Shown here in pieces: positions 49,352 to 53,866 of a stretch of DNA of 53,866 nucleotides. The notes under the pieces were generated by a model that worked only from the letters and a program-made list of their open reading frames with translations, had not been told where the DNA came from and did not search any database. The stretch lies in IMG/VR virus record IMGVR_UViG_3300027709_000001, positions 1 to 53,866 of that record. One strand, 5' to 3'. Each line of letters opens with the position of its first letter. The first letter of the stretch is position 1. Position numbers and translations under genes: made by a program. The DNA comes from a virus.

Positions 49352-50615
49352 AGTTTATGGCGATATAATGTTAGATCGTTGGATTATCGGTAAAGCTGAT
49401 AGAGTATCGCCTGAGGCCGATGTATTAATTTTAAATGAAAATAAGCAAACATTTAATTTAGGTGGAGCCGCCAATTTAGCAATTAATTTAAAAAGTATTG
49501 ATGTTGATGTAGAATTATATGGATCAATAGGGAAGGATAAGGAAGGACTTCGTGTTCTTAAGCTATTAGCATATACAGATATAAATGCTAACCTAACTAA
49601 TGATTCTGAAATTACAACAACTAAAACAAGACTAGTAGGAGATACAGGTCAACATTTGTTACGTTGGGATAGAGAAAAAGAGTATAATGGTAATGAAGCA
49701 ATTGAAAGATTAAAACAAAATTTAGAAGTAGATTTTCTAAAACAAAATAATAGCATTGTTGTCATTAGTGATTATAATAAAGGAACTGTTACTGAAGAAA
49801 CTGTTGAAGAATTATTAGGTATAGCAGATATAAAATTATTTGTTGATCCTAAACAAGATGCACGTTTTTATGATGGTGCATTTTTGGTAAAACCTAATAT
49901 GAAAGAATATGAAGAATGGAATGGAGCATATAATAAAACAAGTGCATTAGAATTTATGCGTGATCATGGATGGACTTGGTTAATTGTAACTGCTGGTGCA
50001 AACGGTATTCATGTTTTAAATAAAAATGGCGATTATAATTATTTTAAAGAAGATACAAAAGAAGTATCAGATGTTACAGGTGCAGGAGATATAGTCTTAG
50101 CAGTTATAGTTTACGCTTATAATAAAGGATTAAGCATTCCTTCTGCTTGTGAACTTGCTTCTTATGCCGCAACTCGTAGTGTAGAAAAACGAGGAGTTGT
50201 TCCAGTAACATTAGATGATTTGGATAAAGGTATTGTATGGACTAACGGTGTGTTTGATATACTGCATACTGGTCATTTAAAGCTTCTTAGACACGCACAC
50301 ACGCTAGGTAAACGTCTTGTGGTGGGCATTAATAGTGATGCAAGTGTTAGACGCCTTAAGGGCGAAAATAGACCTATTAATACTGACCTTAAAAGAAAAG
50401 AAACATTAGAGGAATTGGGTTTTATAGATGAAGTTATAATATTTGATGAAGACACTCCAATAGATACTATTAAAAAAATTAAGCCAAATATTATTGTAAA
50501 GGGTGCTGACTATACAGTAGAAACAACTGTAGGAAATGATATGGCAAAGGTTGTTATATTTCCTAAAGTAGAAGGTCATTCAACAACAGAATTAATAAAG
50601 AAGATTAAACAATGA
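49344..50615 (+). CDS. hldE: bifunctional heptose kinase/adenylyltransferase HldE
   Basis: 423 aa, close to the bacterial length (about 475). PfkB-type kinase at 1-290 with DVTGAGD (243-249), then a nucleotidyltransferase at about 297-423 with VWTNGVFDILHTGHLKLL (HTGH 308-311) and GINSDASVRRLKG. It phosphorylates heptose 7-phosphate at C1 and then makes ADP-heptose. A phage copy could alter host LPS core or supply a sugar for virion or DNA decoration. Confidence 0.92.
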   Translation: MIKVYGDIMLDRWIIGKADRVSPEADVLILNENKQTFNLGGAANLAINLKSIDVDVELYGSIGKDKEGLRVLKLLAYTDINANLTNDSEITTTKTRLVGDTGQHLLRWDREKEYNGNEAIERLKQNLEVDFLKQNNSIVVISDYNKGTVTEETVEELLGIADIKLFVDPKQDARFYDGAFLVKPNMKEYEEWNGAYNKTSALEFMRDHGWTWLIVTAGANGIHVLNKNGDYNYFKEDTKEVSDVTGAGDIVLAVIVYAYNKGLSIPSACELASYAATRSVEKRGVVPVTLDDLDKGIVWTNGVFDILHTGHLKLLRHAHTLGKRLVVGINSDASVRRLKGENRPINTDLKRKETLEELGFIDEVIIFDEDTPIDTIKKIKPNIIVKGADYTVETTVGNDMAKVVIFPKVEGHSTTELIKKIKQ

Positions 50616-51259
50616 ACCCAGACTTATTAACGTATATAAAACATAATGGAAGTGCATATAATACTGAAGCTAGTTCAATATTTTTTTACGCATTAACTAA
50701 AATGAAAAATTATAAAACTTTTGTAGAGTTTGGAACTGGGCTTGGTTGTACTGCATTTGCCGTTGCATCTGCAATGAAAGAAAATGGAGTAGGTAAGTGT
50801 ATAACTTTTGATAATGGTGGAGACTATGACGGAGCGAGCAATATGTCATATCAAGAGTACATTAATTCTATGGCGCATAAACTAGGAATACAAAATCATT
50901 TTATTTTATCAAACAAAGAAATAGACTTTACGTGGCGAGATAGTAATAAAGTTGATTGTGTCTTTTCCGATTTTGATAGGTCAGTTGAAGTTATTGAAAG
51001 ATTAATGTCATGGGCATTGTACAGTATGGATGATTATTCGTCTATTTTTATAGACGGATTATATAATTATAAAGAGGGATTTTATTATACAAAACTTTTA
51101 GTTAATAAGTTAAATGAAAACAAGATACCCAACTTTTTACTAATACATAAAAAGTTTATTGAAGAGCATAATTTTTCTTTAACAACTATAAGAAAACAAG
51201 ATAAAAATAATATGGGTCAAGATAGTATGTGTTGGATAAAAATAGAAGCGAACGTATGA
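50612..51259 (+). CDS. class I methyltransferase-like protein
   Basis: 215 aa. FVEFGTGLGCTAFA (about 38-51) is motif I, FDNGGDYDG (about 69-77) the second-strand site, and VDCVFSDFDRS (about 116-126) motif IV. The FDN replaces the usual FDAD. It may methylate a sugar or a lipid, or bind SAM without catalysis. It overlaps both neighbours by 4 nt. Confidence 0.65.
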   Translation: MNPDLLTYIKHNGSAYNTEASSIFFYALTKMKNYKTFVEFGTGLGCTAFAVASAMKENGVGKCITFDNGGDYDGASNMSYQEYINSMAHKLGIQNHFILSNKEIDFTWRDSNKVDCVFSDFDRSVEVIERLMSWALYSMDDYSSIFIDGLYNYKEGFYYTKLLVNKLNENKIPNFLLIHKKFIEEHNFSLTTIRKQDKNNMGQDSMCWIKIEANV

Positions 51260-52068
51260 GAATTTTAATTACAGGTGCAAACGGATTTATAGGTAAAAAT
51301 TTAGGACCGTATCTTGTCCATAAAGGACATACAGTAGAGGGTTATGAATATCTCGACGGTAGGTTTCCAGATCCAAAAGAATATGATAGAGTAATTCATT
51401 TAGGTGCTATTAGTGATACAACAGAAAAAGATGTTGATAAAATTTTAAAACAAAATTATGAATTTAGTATTAAAATGCTAGAATTATGTGATACATTTGG
51501 AACAACATTTATGTATGCTTCTAGTGCCAGTGTGTATGGTAATAATAAAGAGTTTAAAGAAAATTCACCTGTGGATCCACAGTCACCATATGCTTGGAGC
51601 AAATACTTATTTGATAGATTTGTTAAATCAGTAAATGAATATAAAGTTAATGTTCAAGGCTTTAGATTTTTTAATGTATACGGACCAGGTGAAGAAAATA
51701 AAGGTGATCAAAAAAGTGTATTTCATAAGTTTAAAGAACAAGCAATTGAAAATGGAGTTATAAACGTTTTTAAAGGTAGTGATGAGATTTATAGAGATTT
51801 TATTCATGTTGGTGACGTATGTCAAATTTTAGAAAAGTTTTTAACTGTTGATGCAACAGATATATGGAATATTGGTACTGGAAAAGCAAACTCATTTATG
51901 TATCTAGCACAATTAATGGCTAAAAAATGGAACGCTAAAGTTGTTGAAGTTCCATTACCTGATAATTTAAAAGGACAATATCAATATCATACACAAGCAA
52001 ACATAGAAAAGTTAAGTAATACTATAGGAGAATATAAATTTAGGACTGTAGAGGAATTTATCTTATGA
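51256..52068 (+). CDS. hldD: NAD-dependent sugar epimerase, HldD-like
   Basis: 270 aa from the ATG at 51256, chosen because it overlaps the previous stop (ATGA); an earlier in-frame ATG would overlap further. ITGANGFIGKNL (Rossmann GxxGxxG), SSASVYG (catalytic Ser), YAWSKYLFD (YxxxK) and RFFNVYGPGEE are the extended-SDR signature nearest ADP-glyceromanno-heptose 6-epimerase. It would follow HldE in the ADP-heptose route. Confidence 0.85.
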   Translation: MRILITGANGFIGKNLGPYLVHKGHTVEGYEYLDGRFPDPKEYDRVIHLGAISDTTEKDVDKILKQNYEFSIKMLELCDTFGTTFMYASSASVYGNNKEFKENSPVDPQSPYAWSKYLFDRFVKSVNEYKVNVQGFRFFNVYGPGEENKGDQKSVFHKFKEQAIENGVINVFKGSDEIYRDFIHVGDVCQILEKFLTVDATDIWNIGTGKANSFMYLAQLMAKKWNAKVVEVPLPDNLKGQYQYHTQANIEKLSNTIGEYKFRTVEEFIL

Positions 52069-52457
52069 CACAATTAAGTGGAACTGTAGAAAAAGGTTGG
52101 GGTTACGAAGTAATCTGGGCAACTAATGACAAGTATTGTGGTAAGATTATGGTCTTTAAAGAAAAAGGCTCTAAATGTTCTATGCATTTTCATAGAATAA
52201 AAGACGAAACCTGGTTTGTAAACAGTGGTAAGTTTATATTAAATTGGATTGATACTGGTACAGCTCAACTTTATAGCAAAGAATTAACCGAAGGTATGAC
52301 TTGGCATAATCCACCTTTACAACCGCACCAATTAGTAGCTATGGAACCAGGAAGCAGTATTACTGAAGTTAGTACAGCTGACTCAGTAGAAGACAATTAT
52401 CGACTTATGCCTGGTGATAGCCAACCAGTAGAAGATAAAAAAGACTCTAAAGAATAA
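52065..52457 (+). CDS. cupin protein, sugar isomerase-like
   Basis: 130 aa. Opens VEKGWGYEVIWATND, and motif 1 is CSMHFHRIKDETWFVNSGKF (His-x-His and Glu, about 43-62), then motif 2 MTWHNPPLQPHQLVAMEPG (about 82-100). This matches the mannose-6-phosphate isomerase type II cupin of sugar loci. The tail is charged and disordered. Overlaps hldD by 4 nt. Confidence 0.82.
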   Translation: MTQLSGTVEKGWGYEVIWATNDKYCGKIMVFKEKGSKCSMHFHRIKDETWFVNSGKFILNWIDTGTAQLYSKELTEGMTWHNPPLQPHQLVAMEPGSSITEVSTADSVEDNYRLMPGDSQPVEDKKDSKE

Positions 52458-53086
52458 TGCATATAGAAAAATTATTTCCTATTGGAATGTTAGTACATGA
52501 TGTTGAATCTGAATTAGCAGATCGTGTGGAAGATATAGTAGTAAAAAAAGTTAATGATATTCCACGACCTGCCGCTGACTCACCACACGCCACAGACTAT
52601 TTTCAAGACAAAAGAGTTGTAGATCTACCTAACGATCTTCCAGAACTTTTTAAAATAATTTGTAATTGTGTTGATCATTATCAAACACATAATAATATGA
52701 GAATAACAAAACGAAGGGAGTCAGGATTTCAACTTCCATATGATATGGGTCCAGGATTTTCAACACCGGCTTTTTACGAACTTGAATATTGGACACAAGA
52801 TTATAAAGAAGGCGATGTTCATAATGAACATGATCATGGTATAGGACGTATTTCAGGAATATACTGGGTTAGAGCAAATGAAAATGCTGGTGGATTACAA
52901 TTCAGAAATCCAAATCCTTTTGTACAATATCAATCACACCATGATGTAAATGCAGAGTTTTCATGGTCAGAATATGTATATGCACCTGTTAAAGGAAGAA
53001 TATTAATATACCCGTCTTATTTAAAACATGAAGTATTAAAAAGTGGAAAAGACACAATACGTACAACGATTGCGTTTAACACTTAG
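52457..53086 (+). CDS. 2OG-Fe(II) oxygenase-like protein
   Basis: 209 aa. VHNEHDHGIGRISGIYWV (about 120-137), the Gly-rich GGLQFRNPNP (about 144-153), GRILIYPSYLKHEVL (about 186-200) and IRTTIAFN give the HxD/H/R set of the phage 2OG oxygenase family also seen at 6506-7231. It may hydroxylate the product of the heptose operon. Ends 4 nt into the convergent structural gene. Confidence 0.8.
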   Translation: MHIEKLFPIGMLVHDVESELADRVEDIVVKKVNDIPRPAADSPHATDYFQDKRVVDLPNDLPELFKIICNCVDHYQTHNNMRITKRRESGFQLPYDMGPGFSTPAFYELEYWTQDYKEGDVHNEHDHGIGRISGIYWVRANENAGGLQFRNPNPFVQYQSHHDVNAEFSWSEYVYAPVKGRILIYPSYLKHEVLKSGKDTIRTTIAFNT

Positions 53087-53866
53087 GCTTGAGCTTCGCC
53101 CCATCTAAGAATAATATTTGCGTCAACAGCCGCACCAGACGTTTTATAAACATTAATTGCTAATACATCAGGACCGTTAGGATAAGTTCCTCGTCCACCT
53201 AATGTAGTATTCGTTAATTCTTTCAATCCTGTTAAGTCTAGATTTGCAAGTTCACCTGGGTTTGCAATAAACGAAAATACAGTTTCACCTGGCTGTGCAT
53301 ACGGTGGTTGTCCAAATAAGAATCCTACAGTTGCACCAGCAGATACAGTTGCAATTGACGTTTGTGAAAATGTTACTTTGTAATACTCTGTTCCACCAAA
53401 CTCTAACGGTCCTTGAACATTTGATACCGCAGTACCTGCCGGAAATTTTGCATCACTTACTTCTGTACCTGCAACTGCTTGGGTAGTTTCCCAACTTGCT
53501 TTTGTAAAGTACAAATAGTTAGTATAAGATAACTCACCACCAACACCAAATGTAATAGCTTCACCTGAACTAATGTATCCTGTGTTTCTTTGTGTAGTTC
53601 TAATACGTACCCTGTTATACCAAGTTTCTTCGTAAATATCTAAAACAGTTGTTCCTGCTGGAAAGTCTGAAGTTCCTGTACTTGGATTACCTGTTGCGAT
53701 AATTTCTGTACCGTTAGTAACGTTATCATTTAAACCATCCCATTCACTTGTTGAAAAGTAGTGATACGTTGTACTGTTTCTATTATACAATGAATCAGCT
53801 GACGCTGATAACTGTGCAGTTGTAGTTGCATTTCTAATAACCTGTGTAGCACCTGTACTCCATGTA
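53083..53866 (-). CDS. virion structural protein, N-terminus beyond the window
   Basis: The frame is open to the right edge, so at least 260 aa of a longer protein are present. The visible part has repeated beta modules (GTEIIATGNPSTGTSDFPAGTTV and GTEVSDAKFPAGTAVSNVQ, split), each followed by a Tyr/Phe-rich strand with FSQT or RTTQ. This looks like a tail fibre or a large baseplate/decor protein. The C-terminus ends in ANIILRWGEAQA. Confidence 0.75.
   Translation of the reverse strand, partial: TWSTGATQVIRNATTTAQLSASADSLYNRNSTTYHYFSTSEWDGLNDNVTNGTEIIATGNPSTGTSDFPAGTTVLDIYEETWYNRVRIRTTQRNTGYISSGEAITFGVGGELSYTNYLYFTKASWETTQAVAGTEVSDAKFPAGTAVSNVQGPLEFGGTEYYKVTFSQTSIATVSAGATVGFLFGQPPYAQPGETVFSFIANPGELANLDLTGLKELTNTTLGGRGTYPNGPDVLAINVYKTSGAAVDANIILRWGEAQA

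Noticed and set aside
1-53866. CRISPR arrays, insertion sequences, integrase or attachment sites, photosynthesis genes
   Set aside because: Looked for and not seen: no regularly spaced repeats, no transposase or integrase motifs, no psbA/psbD-like proteins.

Overview
This window is part of the genome of an AT-rich, T4-like marine myovirus. The evidence is a set of T4 core genes: replicative helicase (gp41-like), primase, UvsW, UvsX, a UvsY candidate, ssDNA-binding protein gp32, dNMP kinase (gp1), terminase gp16 and gp17, head-completion nuclease gp4, neck proteins gp13, gp14 and gp15, tail sheath gp18 and tube gp19. These are mixed with the cupins, 2-oxoglutarate/Fe(II) oxygenases, sugar genes and tiny zinc-ribbon proteins usual in cyanophages and SAR11 (pelagi)phages. 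No photosynthesis gene is seen, and base composition fits a low-GC host such as SAR11; that host call is inference.

Layout. 1-56 holds the 5' part of a tRNA cut by the window edge, followed by a free-standing class II synthetase-like gene and small membrane and lipoprotein genes (63-1853). 1876-9678 (minus) carries an SGNH hydrolase, the helicase, a NodU-type carbamoyltransferase, ClpP, an oxygenase, several small proteins, the primase and a structural gene. 9731-10758 is a short plus-strand island. 10745-22835 (minus) holds oxygenases, cupins, methyltransferases, small zinc ribbons, UvsW, and a 198-aa protein that keeps the catalytic residues of bacterial DNA polymerase III alpha. 21993-28052 is a surface-polysaccharide-like block with three related capsule-type glycosyltransferases, other glycosyltransferases, a TylF methyltransferase and a nucleotidyltransferase-cupin fusion. 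28071-31675 holds a peroxiredoxin, a CDGSH-like mini protein, the recombination genes and gp32. 31798-46226 (minus) is the virion module with packaging, IscU, gp4, tube, an oversized sheath and gp13. 46283-53086 (plus) runs gp14, gp15, then Nudix, HldE, a methyltransferase, an HldD-like epimerase, a cupin and an oxygenase. A partial structural gene runs off the right edge.

Regulation can be read directly. Seven sigma70-type promoters (TTGACW, 17-bp spacer, TATAMT-like) precede replication and metabolism genes, and about a dozen T4-type late promoters (DATAAATA) precede virion genes. Many of either type sit 5-8 nt from the ATG, so the mRNA would be leaderless or nearly so, and several lie inside the 3' end of the upstream gene. 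Two hairpins with GNRA loops and U-runs, each directly followed by a late promoter, split the virion module into units. Other observations are a candidate -1 frameshift that adds a zinc ribbon (10745-11604), an in-frame amber stop between two ORFs (914-1411), and out-of-frame overlapping small genes.
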